A DNA stretch of 64,000 nucleotides from contig OZ316891.1 in NCBI GenBank assembly GCA_973895155.1, forward strand, positions 3,658,001 to 3,722,000. The letters are read 5' to 3'. Source of the stretch: Marsupella aquatica (taxonomy: Eukaryota; Marchantiophyta). Numbering within the stretch: the stretch's first letter is position 1; each line of letters opens with the position of its first letter. A model generated the notes under the pieces. The model saw nothing but the letters and a program-made list of their open reading frames with translations, was not told where the DNA came from and ran no database searches. This document shows, in pieces, positions 36,870 through 54,060 of this stretch. The translations under genes were made by a program, and so were the position numbers.

Positions 36870-37636
36870 TATGATACTAGTGATTGTGACTCATTCATTG
36901 GCTATGACACAAGTAGTAATTAGTTACAACTGAGAGACTCCTCAATTGTAATTGTTTAAACCCTAAACCCAATCCATACATACAACCAAGACAGTCATCA
37001 ATTATCACTCTTGTGGTCACTACTTATGACATGAATAGCAGTTTATTACAACCAGGCAAGTCATTTGTAATGATCAGTGAAGTGGTGTTTTAGAACAAAA
37101 TCAGTATTTGGTTATAACTAGGACAACAATATATTGTGGCAATAGTATGAGTCATTAAAAGGACTAGTAAAGTCATTTGCTATGACTGGTGAAGTCTATT
37201 ATGTACTGGCAAGTGAGTTTGTTTGTAATTACTAGTGGAACCATTTGTTATGACAAGTGGAGTAGTTTTTAACAACAGGGAGAGCTATTTCGTATAACTA
37301 GAGGAGTGTTCTTGGAGCCATTGTAATGGCAAGTGGAGTCATGTTTTATGACCAGCCCAATCAACTTTTACAACAATATGAGCTGTTTGTATATACTATA
37401 GCTAGTTCAGTCATTTGTTAGGACCATGGAGTTGGGCTTTACATCAAACTATGTCATATGTTATGACTCAAAGAGTCATAGTAGTGGCAAGTGGAGTAAT
37501 ATCTTATGAACATCCCAGTCAATTTTTACAGCTATATGAGTCTTTTGTGAAGACTAGTTCAGACAATAAGACCATGGCGCGTGGAATTTTACAAAAGACT
37601 AAGTTGTGTGTTATGACTAGGGAAGTCATTGTAATG
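36870..37636. repeat. CACTA subterminal repeats, left of the LINE
   Basis: Degenerate short modules follow each other, such as AGTCATTTGTTATGACT, GTTATGACTAGTGGAGT and TAATGGCAAGTGGAGTCAT, in both orientations and spaced roughly 30-50 bp apart. They continue at 39811-40300 on the other side of the LINE, showing that the LINE interrupted one array. Such arrays in CACTA elements bind the TnpA-type protein. Confidence 0.75.
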
Positions 37637-39810
37637 GAAAGCGGGGTTATTTATTTATTTTCTGTAAATTTAAGAAATTTACATATAATTGTGCGAAAAC
37701 CCCACGGATGAGTGAGGCGCCTACCAGCCTTAAGATTGTCACAAACACCGCGGATGTGATCTGCCACCTTTGACAGCACAGAAATCATGTCCAGTTTCCG
37801 GTGACCTCCTACACCAAACATGTGTTCATTTCTCCCAACCCAAAGGGTCCATAGAACCTGAAATATGAGGAACCACCTAAGAGAGTGTATCACTTCCCTG
37901 CCAGCTGCCGCCTCTAGGAGTCCACACAGCCCAATATTCAAACAAAGTAGCGAACCTTGGAAACACTGTTGGACAAGTGTCCATCCTCTACCAACATGAG
38001 TGCACTCCCAGAAGAGATGTGAGATAGATTCAATCACTCCCACACAAAGCTTGCAGTCCCAAACGTCTTGGTCAATCTTAAGAGCACGTTCCCCAGTGAA
38101 CAAACCCCCGAGCAATCACCCTCCAGATGAAGGTTTTTCCTCGCATTGATAAGGCACATTCCCACAGTTGAGTCCATCCGCTCGACCATTCTTCCACAGT
38201 CCTCGCCACTCCCCAACATCGATTGAGCGCCATCACATCCAGCACTACTGGTCTAAGGAACTGGTACGATCTGTAACTCTCCAATTTAAAGGCCTTCAGA
38301 GGCTCCAGTTTGTCTTCCTAGCGACACTGATCAGCACAAAGGTCCACATCTGAGCAGCAGTCTTGTGCCCTGGAAATCAGGGCAGGAAACTCAGCGCCCC
38401 GGGCCAGAGCCGGAGCATTGAGGCCCCTGATCAGCAAGAGACGTCCAAAAACATCACGCCAACAATTTCTCTCAACATCCCAAAGATCGCCTATGGCTCA
38501 AACACCCAACTTGTCGCACAGATTGGAAACTTCCAAGATGCTCCCATTAGGAAGGGAGTGAAATCCTCTCACACAGAAAAGCTAGTCCTCCACTGACCAC
38601 CATCCCGGGAACCCCCTCATCCCAGGGACAAAGCATAAAAAATCCCTCCACAGTCCCCCAATGTATGGTACTCCACCCAAGGATCTAGGAGAACAGAGCA
38701 GTATCTTGTCTTGAAAGGAGTATTGATTCCTTCTCAGCACTTTGTAATGCATCCAGCCAGCAAGCTTCAGGTTAGCATCCAGTAGTTTAGCCCATCCCGA
38801 TTTGGGGTCATCCAAGGCTTTCGTAAACCACTGACATAAGAGCGCATCTGAGTGACTGCGGAAATCTTTGAATCCAAGGCCTCCCTTAGCTCAAGGTTAA
38901 GCCATTCGTTTCCAGGCTACTAGTGGAATCTTCTTACCGCCCTCAACATTATAGCCCCACAGAAAATCATGACATAATGCAATCATCTTCTTAGCAAGTC
39001 CCTCTAAAGATCTCAGGAATGTCATGTGGTAGATGGGGATAGCCTGCAGTACATGGCGGACCAGAACAGTTCAACCTGTCAAGGACAGAAACTTTGACAC
39101 CCAAGACGATAGCCGTGCTCCAATCTTGTCCAGACAGAATGAGTGAAGTTGATTCAGTTTTAGCCCCCTCCATCGGAGCGCCCAAGTACTTCTGGACCTC
39201 ACCTTTGCGACTGATCCTACACCTTGTCGCAGTCAGCCAAGCAAGGATCTCCTCCATTGCAAATGGGATCACCGTTGACTTTTGCAGATTCAGTCTCGCA
39301 CCTGTAGTAGACTCATAGCAAGCAAGCAGACTCCTGACCTGCTGAAAAGCCATCTCATTTGCAGAGATGAAGATCCCCAAGTCATCCGCAAACAATCTAT
39401 AACATATGGTAAGATTCTCAGATATTCTAATACCACATAGACGTCCAGCAGATAATTCAGCATCCATAAAGTCCATCAAGGGTTATGTAGAGATCACAAA
39501 AAGGCGGGCAAAAAGGAGAGGAGACAAAGGGCATCCTTGCCGCACCCCCCGGCTCAGTCCGATAGATCTAGATAGTAAACCATTTACTTGTATCTTAGAG
39601 GTTGCACCCCTAAGCAGAGCCTTCACCAGCCTAATAAAATGGCTCCTGATCCCTAATAGGTGCATCGAATCCCAAATATAATCATGATTTACTCTATCAA
39701 AGGCTTTTTCAAAATCCAATTTTAGAAACAACGTGCCTTTTCTTCTCTTACTAACCCAGTCGCCAGTTAGCCAAGCCACCAAGATATTCTCTAAGAAAGC
39801 GAGGTTATTT
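37637..39810 (-). mobile_element. 5'-truncated LINE retrotransposon, decayed
   Basis: A non-LTR insertion (37653-39794) in minus orientation flanked by a 16-bp duplication differing at one base (GAAAGCGGGGTTATTT at 37637-37652, GAAAGCGAGGTTATTT at 39795-39810). Reverse transcriptase is visible: FLKLDFEKAFDRVNHDYIWD, RGVRQGCPLSPLLF and the catalytic FADD in YRLFADDLGIF. Downstream is a zf-RVT-type end with CKLCVGVIESISHLFWECTH. The frame has a TAA near 39483, further stops and frameshifts, so it is dead. The 3' end has an AAATAAATAAAT tail. The endonuclease and ORF1 are missing, as in a 5' truncation. Confidence 0.9.
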
Positions 39811-40300
39811 CTTTTGACCAGCCCAGTCTATTTTTACAACAATATCAGTCATTTGTGAAGCCTAGTTTAGACATTTGTTAGAACCATGGAGTGGGGTTTT
39901 ACAGAAAACTATGTCATATGTTAAGACTAAGGGAGTCATATTAATGGCAAGTGGAGTTATTTGGTATCACCAGCCAAGTCATTTTTACAAGGATTTGAGT
40001 TGTTTGTAAAGACTAGTTCAAACATTTGTTATGACCGTGGAGTGGAATTTTACAAAAACTAAAGTCATATGTTATGACTACTAGAGATATTTTTTATGAC
40101 TAGTGGATCAATTTGTTTGAACAAGACGAGTTGCTTGTTAAGAGTTTTGTTGCAAAATTCTAAGTGCACATTGTAATTATTAATGACTTACACAAGAGTC
40201 ATTCAAATGATTCTTGCCCATTTGAGTGGCAAGACACATGAATTGAGTCTTAGAAATGACTCAAGTGAAAGTGAGTCCTAAGTGAGTCATACCCTAGTCC
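39811..40300. repeat. CACTA subterminal repeats, right of the LINE
   Basis: Continuation of the same degenerate AGTCAT/ATGACT modules, for example TTTGTTATGACCGTGGAGTGG and CATATGTTATGACTACTAG, up to the right inverted end. The array is the mirror partner of that at 36870-37636. Confidence 0.72.
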
Positions 40301-40339
40301 CAAGTGGAGTCATAATTGACCCCGTTTCTACTAGTGTAC

Positions 40340-41364
40340 CAACTTTCTGCCCAATAAAAAACCCCTCCTTTGGTGATGTTGCCCCCACCTTTGCAAACCA
40401 GGAGCCCTTTTGCCCACTGTTGTATGGACGTCTATATGGCTCCAAATTATGACCGTCTTAGCTTCACTTTGGCCATGCCATACCTTCCAACAAGCCCATA
40501 AAATTGAACCTTTGAGCTTGTAGAAAAACCCATCTTTGTACAATTCAAATCCGTAAAACTGTATGTTTTGGATCTTATCATCATCGGACTGCTCCCCATC
40601 AGCAGACACCATCATGATGTCTTAGAGTTTTCCAGACTTGGAGCGTCATCAATATCCTCATGTGGCAACAAAGAAAAAGTAGGGAACAAGGAAAACTAGG
40701 GAAAGAGGAAGAGAAGAGAAAATATAATGGAGAAAGAATTAAAGGGAATCCCTTCCTTTTGGGGGTGGAAAAGGGAAAAAGAAAGGGAACCCCTCCCTGC
40801 ATCTTCACAAATCTTCCCCATGGAACCATCCCAGCAACACTAATACTAGGTTGCCTAGTCTTCCACTCCATACTGTTGGAGGATGGCCAAGGCATTCCAA
40901 GCCTTATTACATCCTTTTACAGGCATAATTTCTCCCCCAACTCAAGTTTCAAAATGAGCAAACATGACAACATTTGAAGCAGTTCTAACAAAGAAAATGT
41001 GGGTTTCAGTTTTGGTACTTTCCATATCTTGAGCCTTTCACCTGATTTTGCATTCACACTCGGAGCCTCAGTGTTTCCCTTTAGGTTCCTGGTTGACCCT
41101 TTGGGCGTGTGGACATCTCTATTTGTTTCAAGCACAAAAGTTTCTTTGGATCACTACTAGCCGAGAAACATTTGTTTTAAGTTTAAGCATCTTCTATTTT
41201 TTAGCCAACCATTCTTCTGGTTTTGCTCCTTGAGTGGAGCCTCCAGCCAACTTTGTGGTACATCCTTCCAGCCTCTTGTGCCCTCTGAGTGGCTCTGGTG
41301 CCACACTGGGACAAAATTCCACCACCAAGGGCCCCAACTTTGGCTTTGGATTGTGGCATCAACT
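40340..41364. other. no supported gene between CACTA element and MITE copy 2
   Basis: Short frames on both strands only, with A-rich low-complexity sequence near 40660-40800. I see no conserved motif. Confidence 0.5.
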
Positions 41365-41374
41365 TATTAGAATC

Positions 41375-41657
41375 TTAGGGGGTTGACTATCAAAAATCTT
41401 AGGAACCACATGCGATCCAAAATAGGTATTTTTGGTAGAAATTAACTAAATTTTTAAAATGCATAGCAGACAAAAGAAGGTATTATAAACTCATGTTTAT
41501 AGCATATTCTTTAATATATAACTTTTATAATGTAAAATAGGTTATTAATATTGAAAATGGTGAACATTCTTGGATTTTTTTTCTATAAAATAGGTCTATT
41601 ATATTAGGCTAGGATCGCACATGGTACCCCAAAATATACACTTAGTTAACCCCCCGA
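41375..41657 (-). mobile_element. Mutator-like MITE, copy 2 (inverted)
   Basis: A 283-bp copy of the element at 8049-8333, in reverse orientation, aligned along its whole length with scattered substitutions. The right end CCCCCCGA is intact, the left end is altered to TTAGGGGGTTGACTA. Flanks at the same register (41365-41374 TATTAGAATC, 41658-41667 GATTAGAACT) share ATTAGAA, consistent with a degraded 10-bp target duplication and an older insertion than copy 1. Confidence 0.8.
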
Positions 41658-41667
41658 GATTAGAACT

Positions 41668-42330
41668 AACAAAAAATTCACAAAAGACCTGTCACTTTCT
41701 ATGCACTAGTGCATTGAGATGTGAGTCGCGCGTGTATGGATGTGTCCACATGACAATCCAATAAGAATGCACAAGCAACAAACCACCAAGGATATTGTGT
41801 TGGCTTGTGTTAGTCCCCACAACATGATTGTTGAGGATGAGACATTGGAGATGTTACAATTTTAATGAAAGGGCTCTTGCTAGTCAAGCCAAAAGGCTTC
41901 CTATTGGCACTCGAAGGAGTAGTTTCAAGCCACCAAGATGATTGAAGGTCTAGAAACAAACTACTTATTGCAAAAATGACCTTGTTGATACCTATGGGCT
42001 TTGAAAGGATGAGGTCACCTATTTGACTATGTAGGTTCAACTGAAGGTCATTACTTCCATAGTGATATAGTAGATTTTATCATTATTTTTATTTTTTAAT
42101 ATGAGACTTTATAGCAAAGGCAGGGGGCCAAACCACCCAACACCAAAGAATGCAACAAAAGCCCAACGGAACACACCAATGCCCAACCTACTCCGGCCAA
42201 AAGACCCGGTGCAGCCAGATGTCAAATTTACTAGCTGATCAGGCTATGAGTAGTCAATGTAGGTCTATTCCCTTTGAAATTTCTAGCGTAATTAGAGAGA
42301 TTAAGTTGAGTGGGTCCCATACTGCTGTAG
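41668..42330. other. no supported gene
   Basis: AT-rich sequence with no convincing frame or repeat. I see nothing in it. Confidence 0.5.
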
Positions 42331-42710
42331 TTGCTACCGGTTCCATGGTGTGTGGTGCTAAGAGTTGAGTAGAATCCCCTGCCAGGTGCAGTAAGCACTT
42401 TGTCCCCACCAAATTTCCTGAGGTAGTGATGTGGTACAAGTCCATTCCAGTTTCAAATAAGTAAGTCAGTGGACCTCACTTTATGAAACAACAAATATTT
42501 GGCAACATTTGCACACCCATTTGCTACAGGTTCCATGGTGTGTGGTGCTAAGAGTTGAGTAGAATCCCCTGCCAGGTGCAGTAAGCACTCTGTCCCCACC
42601 AAATTTCCTGAGGTAGTGATGTGGTACAAGTCCATTCCAGTTTCAAATAAGTAAGTCAGTGGAGCTCACTTTATGAAACAACAGATATTTGGCAACATTT
42701 GCACACCCAT
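42331..42710. repeat. 190-bp tandem duplication
   Basis: Two adjacent copies, 42331-42520 and 42521-42710, with exactly 190-bp period and few differences (for example TTGCTACCGG against TTGCTACAGG, GCACTTTG against GCACTCTG). Frames inside them are repeated too and are not genes. Confidence 0.95.
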
Positions 42711-42772
42711 TCTTTGCCCTTGTTTGTCAACAGAAGCAAAATGGCCTCTCCCACCTGTCCATTGCCACTCCA

Positions 42773-43010
42773 TGCATGGGGGCGCCTTTGCAATTTGAAT
42801 GTATCTTTATCCAATCTTCCAGATCTGGCGAACAAAGCCTGAACATGGATTTGTTTAGTGTTTGGCAAACTTCACTGATATTTCCTTGGTTGCATGGGGG
42901 CTCCTTTGCAATCTTTGAATGTATCTTTATCAAATCGTCCAGATCTGGCGAACAAAGCCTAAACATGGATGTGCTTAGTGTTTGGCAAACTTCACTGATA
43001 TTTCCTTGGT
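42773..43010. repeat. about 119-bp tandem duplication
   Basis: Two adjacent copies starting TGCATGGGGGC at 42773 (118 bp) and 42891 (120 bp), both ending ATATTTCCTTGGT. They differ by a few substitutions and a two-base length change. Confidence 0.93.
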
Positions 43011-43088
43011 ATGATTTGCGAGACATTTTCCAGGTCAGATGTAAGAAGTTTTTTGCCAACAACAACGTGGCTAGACCAACCTTTTTCA

Positions 43089-43269
43089 GACTTTTCCGAG
43101 AGTGCCTTCGTATGAAATCAACAAACTACCGTGTTTTGAAACTACAGTAAACCAGGTCCAAGGCAGGGGCAAATGGAAGACTTTTCCGAGAGTGCCTTTG
43201 TATGAAATCAACAAACTACCACGTTTTGAAACTACAGTAAACCAGGTTCCAAGGCAGGGGCAAATGGAG
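43089..43269. repeat. 90-bp tandem duplication
   Basis: Two adjacent copies starting GACTTTTCCGAGAGTGCC at 43089 and 43179, each ending GGCAGGGGCAAATGGA. They are nearly identical; the second has one extra T. Confidence 0.93.
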
Positions 43270-44202
43270 ATACAGAAAATGGGGTGACAACTTATGCGGA
43301 CAGGAGGCTTACTACCATTCCATTTTTATCCTTTCTGCAACGAGGAAGTTCTCTTTTCCATCCGTGATATACCTCAGCATCTTTGCTCAAATGTGTACAC
43401 TTTTGCTAGACAGTTGAGGGTTAACTTTCGGCCTTGAAAGAGTGTACTTATTGCTGTCCAGAATATCCCACTTTCTTCGTGGATATTTCAAAAACACAAT
43501 CCGTCTCATGGGTCCACAGGTCTTTCCCTTTGGTTTGGCCGGAGCATTGATTACTTGAGTAGTAAAACGAGACACGACCCCAACTGCAACTGAACTAAAT
43601 CCACGTAATATCTATGTGGATGCAGTTGCAGTAAATGAATACTCCAAGTCGTCCTGATTAAGAGCAGCGAGCTACCATACGGACATGGGGCAACGACATC
43701 ACGGGTATAACAAAAGACTAGTCCACCAGACACGCTGGAGGAGAAACGAGCAACAACCAGGTGTACAAACATCAAGTGCACAAGCCTCGAAAGAATCCTG
43801 TCACTACGCAGTTGAATTCCAAATGTCTATCGCTCACAAAGTCATAATATCCAATACGATATTTCTTAAACCAGGCTCTGAAAGTAACTTCTACCATCAT
43901 GGTTAGATTAGATGTGCTGGATATTATAAAAAGCAATTTACAGTTACATTCTAAGAAATTTCAATCCAAGAAAACTCTGATAACCTCAAATGGCTGATCC
44001 AACTCTCCCCATTTTCAAAACTTCCATCTCTACACAATTTCTCAACTCTGCGCGTTATCAAAGATGGAACTGAATTTCCTAAAATACCTCTAGGTTTAGA
44101 GAGCCAACACTCAACTGCACGTAAAGGGACCCCATATCAAACAAGCCTTTCTTGCAGAGGTGAAACCACCGTGCAAGCTGCGCACTGCCGTAGCCCACCA
44201 AA
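43270..44202. other. downstream flank of V-ATPase B
   Basis: No gene is supported. The portion next to 44203 must contain the V-ATPase B 3' UTR. Short frames on both strands show no motif. Confidence 0.5.
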
Positions 44203-49563
<5,361 letters not shown>

Positions 49564-49689
49564 GATGACTAACTACACCAATTCTTCTTTCTTCCCGGCC
49601 CCGTCAAATCGAGGCAGAATCCCTGAGCGGACACTCGACTCCGCAAATCGAAGCTCCTCCTCCCCCCTTCCACCAAACTCGGAGAAGGC

Positions 49690-50110
49690 GACGAGCGCAG
49701 ACCGACTCCTCACTGCATCATTCTGCGACGCACACCGGCAGAACAGAACAGGAGCGATTGACCGACTCCTCACTGCCCTCGCAGACGCAAAGAGGGAGAT
49801 CAAACTCAGAAGAGACGTAACAAGAGATGGACTCAAGAGATCAGAAACTACGCCATCAAACGAACAGTCTGGACGAACGAAAATAGATCAACAGAATCCT
49901 CACTGCATCATTCTGCCAACGCCCACCGGGAGAACAGAACCAGGAGCGATCGACCGACTCCTCACTGCCCACAAAGGCGCAGAGAGGGAGATCAAACTCG
50001 GAAGAGACGTAACAAGAGATGGACTCAGAGATCAGAAACTACGCCATCAAACGAGCAGATTGGACGAACGAAAGTAAGATCGACAGACTCCTCACTGCAT
50101 CGCCTTGCGG
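49690..50110. repeat. about 190-bp tandem repeat upstream of V-ATPase B
   Basis: The landmark CCTCACTGCAT recurs at about 49708, 49898 and 50090, a 190-192 bp period. Each unit contains GAGATCAAACTC, AGAGACGTAACAAGAGATGG and ATCAGAAACTACGCCATCAAA. A shorter sub-repeat GACCGACTCCTCACTGC also recurs inside units. The array begins about 130 bp upstream of the V-ATPase B ATG, so it lies in its promoter or 5' UTR. Confidence 0.88.
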
Positions 50111-53100
50111 ACGCAGAGAGGGGAGATGGCACACAGAGAGATCGATCGCAAGAGGAGGAGCTTTGGACGAAGAGATCGGACGAGGCCTCACTCCCTCGCC
50201 ATCGATCGTTCACTCTACCCGGTCACCCGGTCATCCGGTAATCCCCGTGAGAAAAAAAGAGACCGTGGCCCTCTTTTCCAGGTTGCTGGTCGAAAGGACG
50301 CCCAGGTGTCGGTCAGGCCGGTCACACCTTGCTACAGTAGCAGCTCCTGGCGACGAGAACAGGGTACTTAGCACTCGGAGAGGTACTCGGTGATGCGACC
50401 CCCCGCCGATGATATTAGTCGTAAATGAGGTACGAAATACACGTTTCTTGTGTAACCACAGTGTTAATTAACCGTGATTAGTGTCGCACGCTAATTCGAG
50501 ACCGGATATTTCGCTTACGCCCTCACTTAGAGTTCCAGTCTTGAGGCTTCACTTTAGACTATAGGCTTAGGAAATAGCTTGTGATCACGCTTTATTAGTA
50601 AGATTACTAAACCCAATTGTAAATGCATAATTTCCAGTAATTCTGATAACAACCTGACCTTTTTTCTTTTCCTTCACTATTTTCATGGTGAGAAAAGGTT
50701 CAAAAAATTTGTGAGTTTCTACTGGTATATTTGGTTACCAGATATGGCTTTTCTAAACAGTCTAGACTGAAACATTCAAACTGTTGGAACAGATCCGAAT
50801 GGAGCGTATCCTTGTGTAACCATTTTAGTGTAGGCTCCTTACCATTTATGGAGGTCCTTGCTAATTCCATAACATATGTTATCCTTGTGTAACCATTTCT
50901 AAAGGTCTTTGTTATTTCCACAGTATAGGTTATCCTCGTGTGACCAATTGTGGAGGTCCTTGCTATTTCCACATTCCATTGTCAAAACTCGTAATGTATA
51001 GCTTTGTTCCGTATCGCATATATGTCATATAAACATGGTCTGGGCTGGGGTTTTAGTCTTAACCCTACTCCAAGAATGCTCATAAAGGTTTTGTGGTTAC
51101 TGTCGATCAACTCTTTTTTTCTGGTCATAGGAGTACAACCCAATAACCCCTTGCCCCGACTGTCATTACCCTTATGAGAGCCTGTCGCATGGTACAGGTT
51201 GTGGGGCGAGGGTGCCCCAAGTGGCAAAGGCCCATGCCACCATTGTGAACTGCGGAGCGGAAGGCAGGGCAGACATTGGTGTTTGAGTTTCTTGAAGGTT
51301 CTATCCTTAGAGGGTTCAAAGGTCGCCCAATCTTGTTTTCCTTTGTTCAAAGGTGAACCTCAGGCTATCTACAGGGTTTGGCACGGTGGCTGCCTCATAA
51401 ATGGTGGCCATAAGTTGTGTCACGGCTTTGGCCTGAGTATTCCTCACTTTCTCTGCCTGAGTTAAGGTGCTATAAAAGTTGTGCTGCCCCCATCCCTCCT
51501 CTATGAGCATTGTTGGTGAGGTCAAACATGGGGGTGTGCCTCTTAGAAAAGCTGGTCCGTGCCAGCTTTGACACCCCCTTGTTGTTACTCCTTACCACCA
51601 TGTGTAAATTCCTTGTTCTTTGGTTTATTCCTATGAACCACAGACAATGATTAAACCCAGCAATAATATATGAAATTGTAACATACAATCTTTGAACCAT
51701 CAGTGTTGATTGCCATTTCCCCAGACCCCCGTTGTGGCCAACCTCTCATATGATATCCATTTTGGGGTGGATTGCCAATAGGGCCAGAGGTGGAGAATAT
51801 CTATGGTTTAGGAATTCTCCAGTGCACATTCACCGTACTCCTCACCATCCACACACCCCTTGCCATGAAAACCATTCTCACATGTCTTTGTGGGAGATGC
51901 TCCAAGTTCTACTCAAGACCATCTTGTGTAACCTTGTCTGAAACCCCTTCCCAAACCTAAAAATAGCCCGCTCAAGCCCAAAAGCACCAGGAAAGACATA
52001 TTGGTGAATAAATTTCTCATTCTAGGATTGTTTGTCAAAAATGGGGTTGGGTCTCTCCCACACTCACTTGTGGGAGCCGGATTCCATGGCCAACCTAGGT
52101 CCTTGCTTGTGGATTCATATGTAATGGGTGGAATTGCATAAAGTCATCCCCTCATCGATCATTCCAAATAGTGTTGCTAAACAGAACCAGGTGACAATTG
52201 CCAACTGGATCCCTCATGGTGGTCACTCATGTGTGCAAACATTTGCATCAAGATGGAGTCACCCATGTTGGAAAGAGTTCACAATTAGTGAGATTTGTAA
52301 TAAGGAGGGTGTGAGGTAAGGGAGTGGTGTCATTGGGCTAGCTGGGGTGATCACATATTAGATCAAGTTGGTACTTTCTAGGTTCTAGTTTGGGGCCACT
52401 CTCTAATGGCTCAACTAGTTCACACGCCCCTGATTGGGTGTGGTGTTTCCTTCCATTTTTTTTTGGGGGGGGAGGGGCGTCTCACCTTGTCTCCCACACC
52501 ATTATGGTTTGGCAATATGTGTTCCATTTGCTTGGGTGGATTCCTCCCCCCCCCCCCCCCCCTTGCTTGGAATGGATAGGGTTGACTTCAACTACTATAA
52601 CTGATCTTCCAGATTATGGTAAACAGAGTAAAGGTGTACTACCCTAGCTTCCTTTTGTGTCGGATTCGTTTCTGAGCTACTTATGGTAGATCATCACCTC
52701 AAACACACAATTCCAACTCCAACATCGTCGCCCACATCTTAGCAGGCTGCCACTTCTAAAGAAACATAGTGTAACTACCCTATCTTCCTGTTCCTAGGGG
52801 TTAGCTACTTTAGGGCTACTGTAGGGCCTCACTGTGAGGTCTGGGGTGCATAAGATGTGTTGTGATGCCATGTTTGTCCCCTTACATATTTACTGTAGAG
52901 AGGGAAAAGTTTGCCTAAACTTTGTTAGTACATAACTCCAACACTTGGTTGGGTTGACTAAAGCACAAATTAACCATGATAAAGAGCTGTTGAGGTTAGA
53001 CTAAGGCAGAAGGTATACCCTTGAGAGCACTTCATTGTGCTCATGCTTAGATATCAATTTGAGTAGTTAGAGACTTACAAAGGAAGACTTGTCATGAAGC

Positions 53101-53900
53101 AACTTGTGAGTTTGCCCAAATGTGGCAAATGTATTGAGATGTAGACAAGATATATTGGGGTGAACCACATATCCTAGTGTTGTTGTCTATTGCCAATTGT
53201 ACACTGGTCCTTTGTGACATTGTGCTGTGCACTACTTTTTACATGACTTTTCTATTTCACTTGTGCAAAGTGTTATGCGAGTCAAATTTAATGTTCTGCA
53301 TGTGTTTATGTGGGTTTTGTATCACATGTGCATCCATGCATCATGTCAAACATTTGTGTTCATCTGGTTTCAGTTTCCAATCAATACAATTATAAAATTA
53401 ATGTAAGTATCAGAATTATGTCAAATTACATGTAAATGGAAACCCTAGTCTGAATTTTGTCCGAATCCAACAGTGACCACACTACTTTTTAAGCGATCAT
53501 TCCACATGTACAGTTGCCTCTCCCTAAGTGCACAATGCCTAAGTGAAAAACCTGGATAATTGCAAGGGGTCCTGTTCTTCCTTCTTCAGGACCATTTTGT
53601 ACTCAAAAAGTACAAAGAGGGCTGCACTAATCAACAAATAAATAAGTGCAAACCCTTTGTACCTGTATATGAACACTTGTGCATAGGTGCAAATTCTTTG
53701 GGAAATTCCTTAGATTCAAAGGGAAGTGTTAGGGGAGGTTGGTTGGATTTTGACTTGAGGTGCCCCCCAGCATGGATGGGCCTGACTCCTGACATGCTAT
53801 TTCCGTACCATGCTGACAATGCCTACATTGTGGCTTGGGACAATCGACTGTAACTTGAGAACAACAAGTGATCTCAACAAACACGTAGATATGTTACAAG
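50111..53900. other. no supported gene (50.1-53.9 kb)
   Basis: Only short unrecognised frames. A diverged tandem repeat of about 51 bp (key words ATCCTTGTGTAACCATTT and GGAGGTCCTTGCTA) runs from about 50807 to 50985. A run of 17 C stands at 52546-52562, close to a G-rich tract (52461-52477). Nothing else stands out. Confidence 0.5.
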
Positions 53901-53973
53901 ATGGGGAATGGGTTACCAAAGGAGAGTTTTGCCAAAATCAATGGTCAAGATTGTTTGATAACCCATTCCCCAC
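53901..53973. repeat. inverted repeat (hairpin) 1
   Basis: Arms 53901-53920 (ATGGGGAATGGGTTACCAAA) and 53954-53973 pair at 18 of 20 positions around a 33-base loop. It is the first of three hairpins in 230 bp. Confidence 0.85.
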
Positions 53974-53997
53974 TTCTTGCTACCTTCCCCTTTTCTT

Positions 53998-54036
53998 GTT
54001 ACCAAGGAGTTATCAAGAGAAGAACTCTTTGGTAAC
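53998..54036. repeat. inverted repeat (hairpin) 2
   Basis: Arms GTTACCAAGGAGTT (53998-54011) and AACTCTTTGGTAAC (54023-54036) pair at 13 of 14 positions with an 11-base loop. The arm shares GTTACCAA with hairpin 1. Confidence 0.85.
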
Positions 54037-54060
54037 CCTTAACTACAAAGTTAAAATCCA

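Larger units (their letters stand above)
34410..40336. mobile_element. CACTA (En/Spm-type) DNA transposon with nested LINE
   Basis: The element starts CACTAGTAGAAAATGGGGTC and ends with the inverse GACCCCGTTTCTACTAGTG, giving imperfect inverted ends of about 29 bp beginning with CACTA. It is flanked by the 3-bp direct repeat TAC (34407-34409 and 40337-40339), the size known for this superfamily. The subterminal parts are full of degenerate AGTCAT and ATGACT motifs, as expected for transposase-binding repeats. A LINE of about 2.1 kb is inserted inside, so the original element was about 3.8 kb. I find no transposase domain, so it is probably non-autonomous; it carries two unidentified plus-strand frames. 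Confidence 0.88.

Noticed and set aside
52546-52562. Run of 17 C as a possible regulatory G-quadruplex
   Set aside because: A simple homopolymer of uncertain length in a region without genes; it could be sequencing slippage.
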